A stretch of 64,000 nucleotides of DNA from contig NZ_JARBXM010000002.1 of assembly GCF_028890305.1 (NCBI RefSeq), positions 42,183-106,182 on the forward strand, given 5' to 3'. Source of the stretch: Candidatus Methanosphaera massiliense. Lineage in GTDB: Archaea > Methanobacteriota > Methanobacteria > Methanobacteriales > Methanobacteriaceae. The position numbers and the translations under genes were made by a program. Positions within the stretch are counted from its first letter, which is position 1. Every line of letters starts with the position of its first letter. The notes beneath the pieces are model-generated. The model was given only the letters and a program-made list of their open reading frames with translations. It made no database searches and was not told the DNA's origin. Shown piece by piece: positions 53,982 to 63,897 of this stretch.

Positions 53982-54779
53982 TTATAAATAAAATTTCTTA
54001 TTTCTTAAACTGAAATAAGATTTAGATTTCCTTACTTTAGTTGCATTATCTAAATTAATATCAGCCAATAATAATTGCTCTGTATTATCAGCTATTTCTA
54101 TAGTATTTCCATGATAATCACTTACTATTGATTTACCTGAGAATTCCATCTTACCTTCAACACCAACACGGTTACAGCATGCAATATTAACACTATTCTG
54201 AAATGCTTGAACATTAATTTCCCATTTATAAAGTTCCTCTGGTTCTAGCGTAATATTAGCTGTAGGAATAATAATAAGTTCTGCACCTTTTAATGCACAT
54301 GTTCTGATACTTTCAGGGTAATGTCTATCAAAACATACGACTATACCAATCTTTCCAAATTTAGTATTGAAAACATTAAATCCTTCCTCTGAGGGAGTAT
54401 AATATGTTTGTTCATAGAAATTTTTACATTGAGCAATATGAACCATTTTCTGTTTACCTATAATCTTACCTGAGTCATCTATTAACAAGCTCATATCATA
54501 GAGTTTATTATTTTCTTTAACATAGAAATTAGGTGATGTATATATTTCATGTTTTCTGCATGCTTCTTGTATTCCTTGAACATATTTAGAGTCTAGTTCA
54601 AGTATATAATCTGTTACATCCATTTTTTCATATTGTGGGAAAAAAGGACTTAACTGTATTTCTGGAAAACAAATTAAATCAGCGCCTAAATAAGATGCTT
54701 TTTCTATAAAATTGATAGATTTATTATAATTTTTTTCTAAACTAGAATCCATTTTCATCTGTGCTGATGCAATTTTCAT
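53982..54779 (-). CDS. nitrilase/carbon-nitrogen hydrolase family protein
   Basis: 265 residues. The catalytic triad is seen as Glu in ICFPEIQLS, Lys in GKQKMVHIAQ and Cys in IGIVVCFDRHYPESIRTCALKGAELIIIPTA. It resembles N-carbamoylputrescine amidase / omega-amidase relatives that hydrolyse C-N bonds of amides. Substrate unknown. CAGGTAG precedes the ATG. Convergent with thiD. Confidence 0.92.
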   Translation of the reverse strand: MKIASAQMKMDSSLEKNYNKSINFIEKASYLGADLICFPEIQLSPFFPQYEKMDVTDYILELDSKYVQGIQEACRKHEIYTSPNFYVKENNKLYDMSLLIDDSGKIIGKQKMVHIAQCKNFYEQTYYTPSEEGFNVFNTKFGKIGIVVCFDRHYPESIRTCALKGAELIIIPTANITLEPEELYKWEINVQAFQNSVNIACCNRVGVEGKMEFSGKSIVSDYHGNTIEIADNTEQLLLADINLDNATKVRKSKSYFSLRNKKFYL

Positions 54780-54901
54780 ATAATCTACCTGGTTATATCT
54801 ATAATTTAAAAAAATAGGAAGTATCTGTTAAAGCCTAAAATAATTTATATTATAACTTATATTTTTAACAGATTTAACTAAAAAAAGGAAGATATACATT
54901 A

Positions 54902-55333
54902 TTATAATGTATATGCTTCATCTTGACCTATTAATGAAAAACCATTGTCTTGTAATATTTTTAAGGTTCTTTCATTTTCTTCAGTTCTTAGTACAACTAA
55001 AGCTTTCTGTGTTTTCTTTTCCACGAATGCGTAGATGTATTCTACATTGATATTATTACTATTTAGTATGTTTAGTGCTGCTTCTAGTCCTCCAGGTTGA
55101 TCTTCTACTTCTATAGCTAGTACATCAGCTAGACTTACAGCAAAATTTTCAGATTCAAGTGCTTCCTTTGCATTTTTAGGATTAGAGACAATCATTCTTA
55201 ATATTCCGAATTCCGATGTGTCAGCAATAGATAATGCTCTTATATCAATATCATTTGATTTAAGAATATTTAATGCTTTCCATAATCTTCCTGTCTTATT
55301 TTCTAAAAATACAGATACTTGTTTTATTGGCAA
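54902..55333 (-). CDS. ACT-domain protein (paaK-linked)
   Basis: 143 residues with two ACT repeats (PIKQVSVFLENKTGRLWKALNILKSNDI and AIEVEDQPGGLEAALNILNSNNINVEYIYAF). Such proteins usually bind amino acids and regulate a neighbouring enzyme. The start is TTG at 55333: AAGAGGTG lies just upstream and the product begins like its relatives. The frame runs further up to 55369 but would overlap paaK. It forms an operon with paaK. Confidence 0.88.
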   Translation of the reverse strand: MPIKQVSVFLENKTGRLWKALNILKSNDIDIRALSIADTSEFGILRMIVSNPKNAKEALESENFAVSLADVLAIEVEDQPGGLEAALNILNSNNINVEYIYAFVEKKTQKALVVLRTEENERTLKILQDNGFSLIGQDEAYTL

Positions 55334-55346
55334 TGTTATGCACCTC

Positions 55347-56675
55347 TTAATTAAAGTTTCTTTTATCAATTACTCTTTTTGCTTTTCCTTCACTTCTTGG
55401 AATTGAGTATGGTTCTGCTAGAGTTACTTTTACTCCTATACCTATTGCTTCTTTGATTTCCTTACCAACCTTATATTTGAATTCTTCTAGGTTGGTCATG
55501 GAATCAGAGAATGTTGCTTGGTCAATTTCTACTTGTACTTCTATTTCATCTAGTGTATCTGGTCTTGATACAATGATTTGATATGCTGGTGATAGTTCAT
55601 CCATAGCCATGATAACTTCTTCGATTTGTTTAGGGAATACTATTACTCCTTTTACTTTAAGCATGTCATCGCTACGTCCGATAATTCTGCTCATTCTAAC
55701 AGTTGTTCTTCCACATTCACATTTATCATAGTTTAGTGATGTGATATCTTTTGTTCTGTATCTGATAACTGGCATACCTGTTTTTGTAAGGGATGTGAAT
55801 ACTATTTCACCTGTTTCTCCTTCTGGTAGCACTTCTAGTGTGTTAGGGTCTATTATTTCTGGATAGAAATGGTCTTCTGCTATGTGCATTCCATCTTTTA
55901 TATGGCATTCTGTTGATACTCCAGGACCCATTACTTCTGTTAGTCCATAGATGTTCTGGGCAGATATTCCAAATTTATCTTCTAATTTCTGACGTATTTC
56001 TTCTGTCCACATTTCTGCTCCAAATACTCCTCCCTTAATAGGTACTGTTTTTGGGTCTATTCCTGCTCTTTCAAATGATTCTGCTATGTATAATGCATAT
56101 GATGGTGTGCAACATAGGAAGTCTGCTGGGAAGTCTTTGAGGAAGTTCATTTGTTTTTTTGTATTTCCTGAAGACATGGGTACTGCTAGTGCTCCTATTT
56201 TCTGTGCTCCATATTGTGCTCCGTGTCCTCCTGTGAATAATCCAAAACCGTATGCTATGTTTACTATGTCTTTTTTATGTACTCCTACACTTGCCAGTCC
56301 TCTTGCTGTACATTCTGCCCATATGTCTAGGTCTTTTTGTGTGTATGCTGCTACTGTTGGAATTCCTGTTGTTCCACTTGTTGAGTGTACTTCTACCCAG
56401 TCTTCTTTTGGTGCTGCCTGTAGGTCGAAGGGATATGTATTTCTTAGGTCATCTTTTGTTATGAATGGTAGTAGCTGTATGTCCTCTAATGTTTTTATGT
56501 CATCTGGTGATACATTGTTTTTGTCGTATAGATTTCTATAAAATGGTACGTTATCGTATGCATAGCGTACTACTTTTTTTAATCGTCTTAGTTGTAATTC
56601 TCTGAATTCTTCTCGACTCATGCATTCTCTTTCTTTGTTAAATATGTATACATCTTCTTCTTTGAACTTTGTCAT
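55347..56675 (-). CDS. paaK: phenylacetate-CoA ligase homologue (AMP-forming)
   Basis: 442 residues of the ANL superfamily. The P-loop STSGTTGIPT (phosphate-binding), YGLTEVMGPG (adenine-binding), RYRTKDITSLNYDKCECGRTTVRM (with a Cys pair), GRSDDMLKVKGVIVFP and the C-terminal PRSEGKAKRVIDKRNF Lys region are present. In methanogens these ligases activate aryl acids, such as those from amino-acid degradation or uptake, for aromatic amino-acid synthesis. Coupled with the ACT protein. Confidence 0.93.
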   Translation of the reverse strand: MTKFKEEDVYIFNKERECMSREEFRELQLRRLKKVVRYAYDNVPFYRNLYDKNNVSPDDIKTLEDIQLLPFITKDDLRNTYPFDLQAAPKEDWVEVHSTSGTTGIPTVAAYTQKDLDIWAECTARGLASVGVHKKDIVNIAYGFGLFTGGHGAQYGAQKIGALAVPMSSGNTKKQMNFLKDFPADFLCCTPSYALYIAESFERAGIDPKTVPIKGGVFGAEMWTEEIRQKLEDKFGISAQNIYGLTEVMGPGVSTECHIKDGMHIAEDHFYPEIIDPNTLEVLPEGETGEIVFTSLTKTGMPVIRYRTKDITSLNYDKCECGRTTVRMSRIIGRSDDMLKVKGVIVFPKQIEEVIMAMDELSPAYQIIVSRPDTLDEIEVQVEIDQATFSDSMTNLEEFKYKVGKEIKEAIGIGVKVTLAEPYSIPRSEGKAKRVIDKRNFN

Positions 56676-56705
56676 GTAATTCCTCTTTTTAGTTTAATCA
56701 TCTCT

Positions 56706-57377
56706 TTATTGTATAGTAAATATCTTTATGTTAACATTTTTATTTTTGATGTCTTCATCTGTTAATTCTAGGAGGCATGCATGTCCATTTGCTGCGTCTC
56801 CTGGATTTACTACTACAGTGTCTCCAATTTTGTCTTGACCTATTGATTCGTGAACGTGTCCACATACATTTAGTGTTGGCTGTGTTTCTTCAATTATTTT
56901 TCTTATACCTTCACTTCCTACATGTGCACCAGATTCTATTTTGTCTGCATTTGTGTTTAGTGGTGGTGCGTGTGTTACTAAAATAGTATAAGAATCTGAA
57001 CCCAATACATCTTTGTATTTACTTAATTCATTGTATAATATTTCATCACTAAATTCATTTGGTGTATCGAATGGTGTAGGATTTGATCCACCAAAACCAA
57101 CTACTTGTATATCTCCAATATTTGAAGTATTATCATGTATATTGATTATGTTAGATTTATCTAGTAGTTCATTTGCATTTTTCGGATCACAATTTCCTTG
57201 TAGTGCATGAACTTGAGCATATTCACTAAATTTATTAAGTGTTTCTATAAAATAGTCTTCAGGACCAAATTCTGTTACATCACCCGTTATAATAATTTGG
57301 TCTACTGGATTTTCATCTAAATAACTAAATATTTTATCAGGAGCACTATGAATATCTGTAATTATTAATATTTTCAT
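56706..57377 (-). CDS. metallophosphoesterase (YfcE-like)
   Basis: 223-residue calcineurin-like phosphoesterase. Metal-binding motifs: DIHSAPDKI, GDVTEFGPED, LQGNCDPKN (GNCD), THAPP and GHVHES. Relatives are bacterial YfcE phosphodiesterases acting on small nucleotides. Precedes paaK on the same strand with 30 bases between, so cotranscription is possible. AAGGAGAA precedes the ATG. Confidence 0.92.
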   Translation of the reverse strand: MKILIITDIHSAPDKIFSYLDENPVDQIIITGDVTEFGPEDYFIETLNKFSEYAQVHALQGNCDPKNANELLDKSNIINIHDNTSNIGDIQVVGFGGSNPTPFDTPNEFSDEILYNELSKYKDVLGSDSYTILVTHAPPLNTNADKIESGAHVGSEGIRKIIEETQPTLNVCGHVHESIGQDKIGDTVVVNPGDAANGHACLLELTDEDIKNKNVNIKIFTIQ

Positions 57378-57518
57378 CGTAAAAAATTCTCCTTAATTTA
57401 ATTAACTATATGTAGATATCTCATTTGATATTAATATTATTTAGTATAAAAAAAAGTATAAGTATAGAAAAAATAGAATTGTGTAATTATATATTTTACA
57501 CATTTTATAAAACAGTTA

Positions 57519-58649
57519 TTAATCAGATATATCAATATCTGAGACTATCTGAACTTCATAATCAGGATAAAGTTCATTAACCTCTTTTTGTAGAATATCC
57601 AGTCCTTCATCCCAGTCAATATCAAAACTCATCACTACATCGAAGCGCATCTGTTTTTTATCGACTTCTACAAAGAATCCATGAAGTTGTAATACCCATT
57701 CATGATTCATCACAGTTTCCATTACTGTATTATGTATTTTTCCTGCTTCATCATTTTTAGTGTTATATGAGTAAACACCTACTCCTATAAGAGTTATTCC
57801 CATTTCTTGGTAGACTTTTTCCTGTAATTTACGGGTTAATTCATCAACTTCTTCTACTGTCATTACATCAGGTAATTCTAGATGTACTGATGCATAATTT
57901 TTATCCGGACCATAATTTGTTATGAATATATCATAAGCTCCCCTTACTTGTGGTTCTTCTATTAGAAGTTCTTTTAGATGAGCAGTAGTTTTTGGGTCAG
58001 CACGTTTTCCTAGTATATCATTTAATGTTTCTATCATCATATCAATACCTGCCTTGATAATTACTGCTGAGATTATAACACCTACGTATGCTTCTAATGA
58101 GATGCCTGTGAATATGTATAGAAGTGCTGATAATAGTACTGATAAAGATAAAACTGCATCGAAAGTTGCATCTGCTCCTGATGCTATTAATGCTCCAGAA
58201 TTAGCAATCTCACCCCTCTTTTTCACATATGACCCAAGCACTAGTTTTACAATAATTGCCACTGCAAGGATTAATAATGTAATACTTGTGTATTCGGGTG
58301 TTGCAGGATTGATAATCTTCTTAACTGATTCAATAATTGAAGTAATACCTGCATAAAGTACAATTCCTGCTACAATCATAGCACTTAGATATTCTATTCT
58401 TCCATAACCTAGTGGATGATTCTTATCTGGAGCTTTAGATCCTAACTTATTTCCAATAATAGTAATTACAGATGATAAAGCATCAGATAAATTATTTACA
58501 GCATCAAGGGTTACTGCAATAGAATTAGACATTATACCTGCAAATGCTTTGAATACTGCTAATAATATATTTGCCAGAATACCTATCACACTAGTTTGAA
58601 TAATTATCTTATCTCTATCAACTTTTTGATTTATATCATCATTTGTCAT
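57519..58649 (-). CDS. cation diffusion facilitator (CDF) metal transporter
   Basis: 376 residues, six helices plus a C-terminal cytoplasmic domain with a further extension. Metal-site segments are VTLDAVNNLSDALSSV (TM2; NxxxD) and SGADATFDAVLSL (TM5; DxxxD). His is absent from the TM5 site, which in some CDF branches goes with Mn2+/Fe2+ export rather than Zn2+; that is inference. A conserved GRADPKTTAHLKELL follows the membrane domain. CGGGGAG precedes the ATG. Confidence 0.9.
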   Translation of the reverse strand: MTNDDINQKVDRDKIIIQTSVIGILANILLAVFKAFAGIMSNSIAVTLDAVNNLSDALSSVITIIGNKLGSKAPDKNHPLGYGRIEYLSAMIVAGIVLYAGITSIIESVKKIINPATPEYTSITLLILAVAIIVKLVLGSYVKKRGEIANSGALIASGADATFDAVLSLSVLLSALLYIFTGISLEAYVGVIISAVIIKAGIDMMIETLNDILGKRADPKTTAHLKELLIEEPQVRGAYDIFITNYGPDKNYASVHLELPDVMTVEEVDELTRKLQEKVYQEMGITLIGVGVYSYNTKNDEAGKIHNTVMETVMNHEWVLQLHGFFVEVDKKQMRFDVVMSFDIDWDEGLDILQKEVNELYPDYEVQIVSDIDISD

Positions 58650-58783
58650 AATATTCTCCCCGTGTTACAATTATAAACAAAAAATAATCATGATTAAATT
58701 CTCTATTAGGGTATACATACTACTTGTATATGAATATATGTATATTTATCAATATATTAGAAAATAAAAAAAAAAGAAGAAGC

Positions 58784-59338
58784 CTAAGCTTCTTGTAACT
58801 GTTCAGAAAAGAATGGACTCATTTCTTTTAGAGCACTTTTAATATTAGGTTTTTCACCAAATACAAATACAGAAGTATCATTATCATCAAATTCTATGAT
58901 AACATTCTCATACTCACAGATTTCAATAAACCTTTCTTCCTGGATAGGTTCCCTGAAATTAAATCTGATAAAATCAAAGTTTGCAGGCATACCTGGTATA
59001 AACTTTGACTGAATATTCACTGACTTGAATACTTCTTTACCCTGTGATGCTTCTAATAATTTTTGTTCCCACTCTTTTACGTATTCTTCTCCTTCATTAC
59101 TAGCTAAAGCTAATAGATTTCTTTCAACTGTATTTAATAATGAATCAATACGTCCTATCTCCTTAGCTCTATCTGGTTCTGTTGGGTCTTCTAGGTAAAA
59201 GTTTGTTAATGCCCTAGCATATTGTAAATCTCTAATCATTTCTTTTGGAATATCCTCATACTTCTTTTTAAGTTCTTTAAGAAGATGATCAAGAACACCC
59301 CATCTTAAATATAATGGATCTTTCATATCATTAACCAT
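58784..59338 (-). CDS. DUF2096 family protein
   Basis: 184 residues, a Methanobacteriales-type protein with two parts: a helical N-terminus (LDHLLKELKKKYEDIPKEMIRDLQYARALTNFY) and a C-terminal alpha/beta domain (GMPANFDFIRFNFREPIQEERFIEI). Function unknown. It overlaps the upstream DUF749 gene by eight bases, so they are translationally coupled. ATG at 59326 is an alternative start. Confidence 0.85.
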   Translation of the reverse strand: MVNDMKDPLYLRWGVLDHLLKELKKKYEDIPKEMIRDLQYARALTNFYLEDPTEPDRAKEIGRIDSLLNTVERNLLALASNEGEEYVKEWEQKLLEASQGKEVFKSVNIQSKFIPGMPANFDFIRFNFREPIQEERFIEICEYENVIIEFDDNDTSVFVFGEKPNIKSALKEMSPFFSEQLQEA

Positions 59339-59615
59339 TCATATGCCCCTGTAATATGTTACGTATTGTGTAATTATATATTTGACCATCTAATTTTTCT
59401 TCTAATTCCTGATCTATTTGTTCTAATGAATCATATTCATCTAGGAATAATACATGATAACTAGTAGTATCTTTAACTTTCATGATAGCTATAGGAGTTT
59501 TTTCCTGTACTTCTTTCTTATCTATTGTTGCTTTATATTCTACGAATTTCTCATAATCTTCAGGTAAATCTTTTGTTGTGAATACTCCTACAAGCTCTAC
59601 AATAAAATTCTGCAT
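59331..59615 (-). CDS. DUF749 family protein
   Basis: 94-residue methanogen-specific protein (MQNFIVELVGVFTTKDLPEDYEKFVEYKA). Small alpha/beta fold of unknown function. AAGGAGATGG precedes the ATG, and its last codons overlap the DUF2096 start. The pairing suggests they act together. Confidence 0.85.
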   Translation of the reverse strand: MQNFIVELVGVFTTKDLPEDYEKFVEYKATIDKKEVQEKTPIAIMKVKDTTSYHVLFLDEYDSLEQIDQELEEKLDGQIYNYTIRNILQGHMNG

Positions 59616-59854
59616 GGTATTCCATCTCCTTATAATGTAAATTTTATTATCTTTAATATTTTTATTTTATTTTTTTATGTTTTTTCATTTCTATTATATA
59701 ATTATGTTATTCCCTTTAATCTAATAAATATATTGATAATTATAGGAAATAAGAATGGAATTTATTTGTGTGTAAATTAAGATAATTAAAAATTTTATTA
59801 AAAAAAAAGATGGGGGTGAGAAAATTTAACTTTAAGTTATATGTTTGTGAACAC

Positions 59855-60760
59855 TTATTCAGCTTCAGCTTCTTCTCTAGGTGTGTTCATTTTTTTAACT
59901 AACTCTGTAGGGTCAACTACTTGTTTATCAAGTGTTAACTCTTCTGGAGATAATCCCATTGCTAATCCGTATAATTGAGCTAAGTGTAATACAGGGATTG
60001 CGAAGTCTGTTCCGTATTGTTCGTTTACTTCTTTTTGTCCTACATCAAACTGCATGTGACAGAAAGGACATACGTTTATAATAGCATCTACGCCAGCTGC
60101 TTTCATGTTTTCTAATTTTTCATGGGTGAAACTGGTTGTTACTTCTAAATCTCTTGCTCTGAGTCCTCCACCTGCTCCACAGCACATCATTTTGTCTTTG
60201 TATGGTACTGATTTAGCACCTGTGATTTCTACAAGTTCATCTAAGATTTTTGGATTTTTAGGGTTGTCTATTTGTAATTCATCACTAGGTTTTAAGAAGT
60301 GGCATCCGTAGTGTACAGCAACGTTTAAGTTTAAATCTTTTTCGAAGATTTCAGATATTTTATCTAATCCTACATCATTGTATAATACTTCTGCGAAGTG
60401 TCTTACTTCTGTTGTACCTTTGTATTCTCTGTTGATTTCAGATAAGGAATTGTTTACTTTGTTTTTGAAATCTTCATCTTCTTTTAATAATAAGTTTGCT
60501 TCGTGAAGTGAACCGAAACATCCGTTACATTCTGTTAATACTTGGGAACCCATATCTTCTGCAATTGTTAAGTTTCTTGCTGCAATTGTTGCCCATGTTT
60601 CTTTATCAAATGAACCGAATACACCTGGTGCAGGACAACAGGAAGCTCCTTCCATTTCTTGTAACTCTACACCTAATTTGTCCATTAATACTCTGGTTGA
60701 TTTTTCGATACCTGGGTATCTGTTGTTCATTATACATCCTAAAAAGTAAGCATATGCCAT
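59855..60760 (-). CDS. hdrB: CoB-CoM heterodisulfide reductase subunit B
   Basis: 301 residues, catalytic subunit of heterodisulfide reductase, which reduces CoM-S-S-CoB after methane formation. Two CCG motifs bind the noncubane [4Fe-4S] clusters: C9, C41-C42, C78/C81 and C153, C193-C194, C231/C234. The usual partner subunit A lies outside the window. RBS AGGAGG. Directly follows hdrC (30 bases). Confidence 0.97.
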   Translation of the reverse strand: MAYAYFLGCIMNNRYPGIEKSTRVLMDKLGVELQEMEGASCCPAPGVFGSFDKETWATIAARNLTIAEDMGSQVLTECNGCFGSLHEANLLLKEDEDFKNKVNNSLSEINREYKGTTEVRHFAEVLYNDVGLDKISEIFEKDLNLNVAVHYGCHFLKPSDELQIDNPKNPKILDELVEITGAKSVPYKDKMMCCGAGGGLRARDLEVTTSFTHEKLENMKAAGVDAIINVCPFCHMQFDVGQKEVNEQYGTDFAIPVLHLAQLYGLAMGLSPEELTLDKQVVDPTELVKKMNTPREEAEAE

Positions 60761-60790
60761 GTTTTTATCCTCCTATTATTAATTACAATC

Positions 60791-61348
60791 CTATTCTTTT
60801 AAGTCGCCAGCTTCCCAGTCATATCCGATTAATTCATCGAATCCAGTTGCTTTGATTAATGTTTGTACTTCTTCTAATGCAGCTGCATCTGAGTGAGTTG
60901 TTGCTGGTAATTCACTAAGACCAATTTCTTTTCTTAATGCTTTTGTTTTATCGTTAATAGGTACAGCGTGACCAGTTTTTGCTACGAAAGAACCAGTTTT
61001 TTTGTGTGCTGTTGCCATGTAACCTTCGTGTGCAGCAACGTTTCTGATTGCTTTTACGATTTCTACGATTTTTACATCACGAGGACATCTTTCTTGACAT
61101 TCGTAACAGGTTGTACACATCCAAATTGCGTCATCTGCAATTACGTCTTTGTAACCCATTAATGCTTTTCTTACTAATCTTCTTATCATGTAAGGTGTTC
61201 TTCTTCCTGAAGGACATGCACCTGAACAGGTACCACATTGATAACATACAGCTAAAGTTTCTGATCCATTTACCATTATAGCTTCTTTGAAAGCTGGGTC
61301 TAGATCTTTTTCAGTTACTAAGTATTCACTTTCGTTTAATAATGTCAT
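60791..61348 (-). CDS. hdrC: CoB-CoM heterodisulfide reductase subunit C
   Basis: 185 residues. Two 4Fe-4S motifs, C35/38/41/45 (CYQCGTCSGACP) and C78/81/84/88 (CTTCYECQERCP), pass electrons from HdrA to HdrB. It is the first gene of the hdrCB operon. GGAGTG precedes the ATG. Upstream, the inverted repeat GATTGAC/GTCAATC (61446-61469) may be an operator. The 350-base gap to the next gene also contains a TATA-like TATATAAAGG near 61555 for the plus-strand gene. Confidence 0.97.
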   Translation of the reverse strand: MTLLNESEYLVTEKDLDPAFKEAIMVNGSETLAVCYQCGTCSGACPSGRRTPYMIRRLVRKALMGYKDVIADDAIWMCTTCYECQERCPRDVKIVEIVKAIRNVAAHEGYMATAHKKTGSFVAKTGHAVPINDKTKALRKEIGLSELPATTHSDAAALEEVQTLIKATGFDELIGYDWEAGDLKE

Positions 61349-61445
61349 TTTTTCACTCCATTGATAAAATACACAATAAATAAATATTAATTTATAATAT
61401 TTAATTTAATATTTTACATCTAAAAATATTTCAGATGGTTTTTTT

Positions 61446-61469
61446 GATTGACTCACCTATCTGTCAATC
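61446..61469. promoter_or_regulatory. inverted repeat between hdrC and the TGT-like gene
   Basis: GATTGAC and GTCAATC are perfect 7-base arms with a 10-base spacer, one helical turn plus centre-to-centre spacing of 17. It sits in the divergent upstream region about 100 bases from either start, more G+C-rich than its surroundings. Confidence 0.35.
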
Positions 61470-61697
61470 TTGATAAATTTTTAATAGTTAACTTGTAGAA
61501 ATTTACAAACTGAACACTCTAAATAAATTTCTATTAATATGTTATTTGAAATTAGTATATAAAGGTATCATAAAAAATGGCTTGTGTAATCTAAAAGATG
61601 ACACAAATATAATGAAAATAAAAAATATAACAAAAAAAATACAATATAATAATAAAACACAAAAACCTCAAAAAGAGTATAAGGAGTAAATAAAAGA

Positions 61698-62414
61698 ATG
61701 TTAAAAATAAAAGCACATGATGGACCATCACGACTAGGACAATGGAACAACAAAGACACACCAACACTAATAGATTACAAGACAGTAGAAACAATAAAAA
61801 ACATACCAACACCATTCAAAATACAAGAAGAAATAGCAGAAGAATACGTTGAACAAACAATACAATCAGCAGAAAACCAGGAAAAAAACAAAGTAGCAGT
61901 AATTCAAGGAGCCCAATACCCCCAACTAAGAATAAAATGTGCACAAGAACTAGAAAAACTAGGATACACAACACTAGCATTTGCAAATACAGATGAACTA
62001 CAAAGAAATCCTGAAAGTCTACTAGACATAATAATCCAAACAAGAGAAAATATAAACCCAAACACAACACTATACTTCCCATTTGCAACAACACAAATCA
62101 CACCTATTTTAGCATACATAGGAATAGATATCTTTGACACAAGTAGAGCAGTATACGAAGCAAAAAATAACAACTTAATGACAAGTACAAACATATACCC
62201 TGGCAATGAATATCAACTAACAGACGACCTAGAACAAGAAAACATAAAACAAATAGAATTCACAATAAAAGAAATACAAGAAAACATGAAAAACAAAACA
62301 CTAAGAAACCTAACAGAACAAAAAGCAGCAACAAACCCAGAACTCATGACACTACACAGACTGCTAGATAAAAACTACCAAGACTATCTGCTTAAATACA
62401 CACAATTATACTAA
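61698..62414 (+). CDS. short tRNA-guanine transglycosylase/archaeosine-synthase-like protein
   Basis: 238 residues. The N-terminus KIKAHDGPSRLGQWN...TPTLIDYKT is like the start of archaeal TGT/ArcS-family proteins, and the C-terminal LRNLTEQKAATNPELMTLHRLLDKNYQDYLLKYTQL is like the end of the TGT catalytic domain. The barrel between is short and lacks the catalytic Asp pair seen in active TgtA, so it is probably not a transglycosylase. A tRNA-modification role is inference. AAGGAG precedes the ATG. A-ending codons dominate. Confidence 0.6.
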   Translation: MLKIKAHDGPSRLGQWNNKDTPTLIDYKTVETIKNIPTPFKIQEEIAEEYVEQTIQSAENQEKNKVAVIQGAQYPQLRIKCAQELEKLGYTTLAFANTDELQRNPESLLDIIIQTRENINPNTTLYFPFATTQITPILAYIGIDIFDTSRAVYEAKNNNLMTSTNIYPGNEYQLTDDLEQENIKQIEFTIKEIQENMKNKTLRNLTEQKAATNPELMTLHRLLDKNYQDYLLKYTQLY

Positions 62415-62521
62415 AAAAACAAACATAACCTCCCCTCCCACCAAAAAAACTAATTTTCAAAAAATAAAAAAAATAAAAAAATACGTGTATTATAATATTA
62501 AAAAAAATGATAAATAGAGTA

Positions 62522-62746
62522 CTACTTACTATCATTAGCAGATGCAATGATACGATTATAAGTCCGACGAGCAGCCGCACCGTCATATCCAATATAAACA
62601 TGACATTCTGAATTATCATATTTTGTACAAATTACTTCATAAAAACATGTTTTCTTATCATGAATAAACTGAATATCCTTATACATATCATGATTAATAT
62701 GAGTACCCTTAATAAAGTCTACGGAATTATCATCAGAGTAGTTCAC
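62522..62746 (-). CDS. uncharacterised 74-residue protein
   Basis: Not recognised. A small soluble protein with aromatic and Cys/His residues (DKKTCFYEVICTKYDNSECHVYIGYDGAAARRTYNRII). The C-terminal half looks like a compact beta-hairpin plus helix. The only in-frame start giving this length is GTG at 62746 after GAAGTG; ATG at about 62686 (MYKDI) is the alternative. Confidence 0.55.
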   Translation of the reverse strand: MNYSDDNSVDFIKGTHINHDMYKDIQFIHDKKTCFYEVICTKYDNSECHVYIGYDGAAARRTYNRIIASANDSK

Positions 62747-62892
62747 TTAAAACACTTCTATTTACTTAATAAGATTTTATTTAGAACGCTTATTTCTATC
62801 TAAAGTATCACATTCCAAAAATAATTTTTTTTAATATCTAATATTAATATATGTAAATCAGCATTATATAAAATATTTGCAATACTAATTAA

Positions 62893-63684
62893 TCATAAAA
62901 AATCTTTAAGTAAATCCTCATCAACATCAGCAAGTGTAACTAAAGCCTCAGCTTCAAGAAAATGTAAATCACCAGGAACAATCATACAGTGTAAAGGATT
63001 ACCAAAGTCAAAATCAGCAACATCAGCAACCCTACCACCCTTAACAATAGGATGATCACTACCAGCCTGAGCAATACCAATAACTATACAATCATCATCA
63101 AAAACATGCTCCCCACGCTCAGACTCAACCTTACGTAAATAATCAATAGCCTCATTAATAGTCATATACCTATCCTTATGAGCCTGAATATCTAACAATA
63201 CTAAAGTATGTAAACCAATACTAGAATTTAATTTGATAGCATCATATGGTGAATGAGGGAAGAAATTCTCATCAGGAAAAGGAACAGTAGTAGTCTTACC
63301 AAACTTATAAGCTTGAAGACCAGCAAGACCTGGAGCAGCAGAAAAAATACTACTACCATGAATAATACGAGTCTCAATACCCTTATTAACAGCTTCAACA
63401 TACAACTCAGTATGAGTAGTAGCCATTAAAGAATCTCCAGCAGTGACAAAAGCAATATCCTTAGTCATAGCCTCATTAATAATAACATTACAATCCTCAA
63501 CATCCTCACGTTTTAAAGTAATGAAAGGAACATCAAGTTTATCAATCAAATTATCAATATTACCGCCCATTAACTTAGCAGTATAAAACTCAGCATAAAT
63601 ACAATCAACAGACTGCAAAGCTTTAAATCCTTTATATGAAATATCATCTTCACTAAACAATCCAAGACCTACAAAATATAACAT
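62893..63684 (-). CDS. dphB: diphthine synthase
   Basis: 263-residue SAM-dependent methyltransferase that methylates the modified His of elongation factor 2 in diphthamide synthesis. [78 protein letters not shown] and [15 protein letters not shown] are diagnostic. GGAGG precedes the ATG. Downstream of the 5S rRNA gene on the same strand. Confidence 0.97.
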   Translation of the reverse strand: MLYFVGLGLFSEDDISYKGFKALQSVDCIYAEFYTAKLMGGNIDNLIDKLDVPFITLKREDVEDCNVIINEAMTKDIAFVTAGDSLMATTHTELYVEAVNKGIETRIIHGSSIFSAAPGLAGLQAYKFGKTTTVPFPDENFFPHSPYDAIKLNSSIGLHTLVLLDIQAHKDRYMTINEAIDYLRKVESERGEHVFDDDCIVIGIAQAGSDHPIVKGGRVADVADFDFGNPLHCMIVPGDLHFLEAEALVTLADVDEDLLKDFL

Positions 63685-63897
63685 TTATATATCCTCCAAA
63701 AATTATTCTAAAATAGATATAATAACATATTTATAATAATAGATTATTAAACAATTCTAATAATCCACATAAAAAACTGTTATTAATAAAACAAGAAAAA
63801 CAATACTGCTTTTAAACAATTAATTTTGTAAAAATAGAACTTTATAATACTAAGATTTGAATAGAAATAGTTGTTTATTTAAATAATATATTTGAAA

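Noticed and set aside
62392-62619. 75-residue minus-strand ORF
   Set aside because: Hydrophobic low-complexity translation that overlaps both convergent gene ends and includes the G-rich tract; no start signals.
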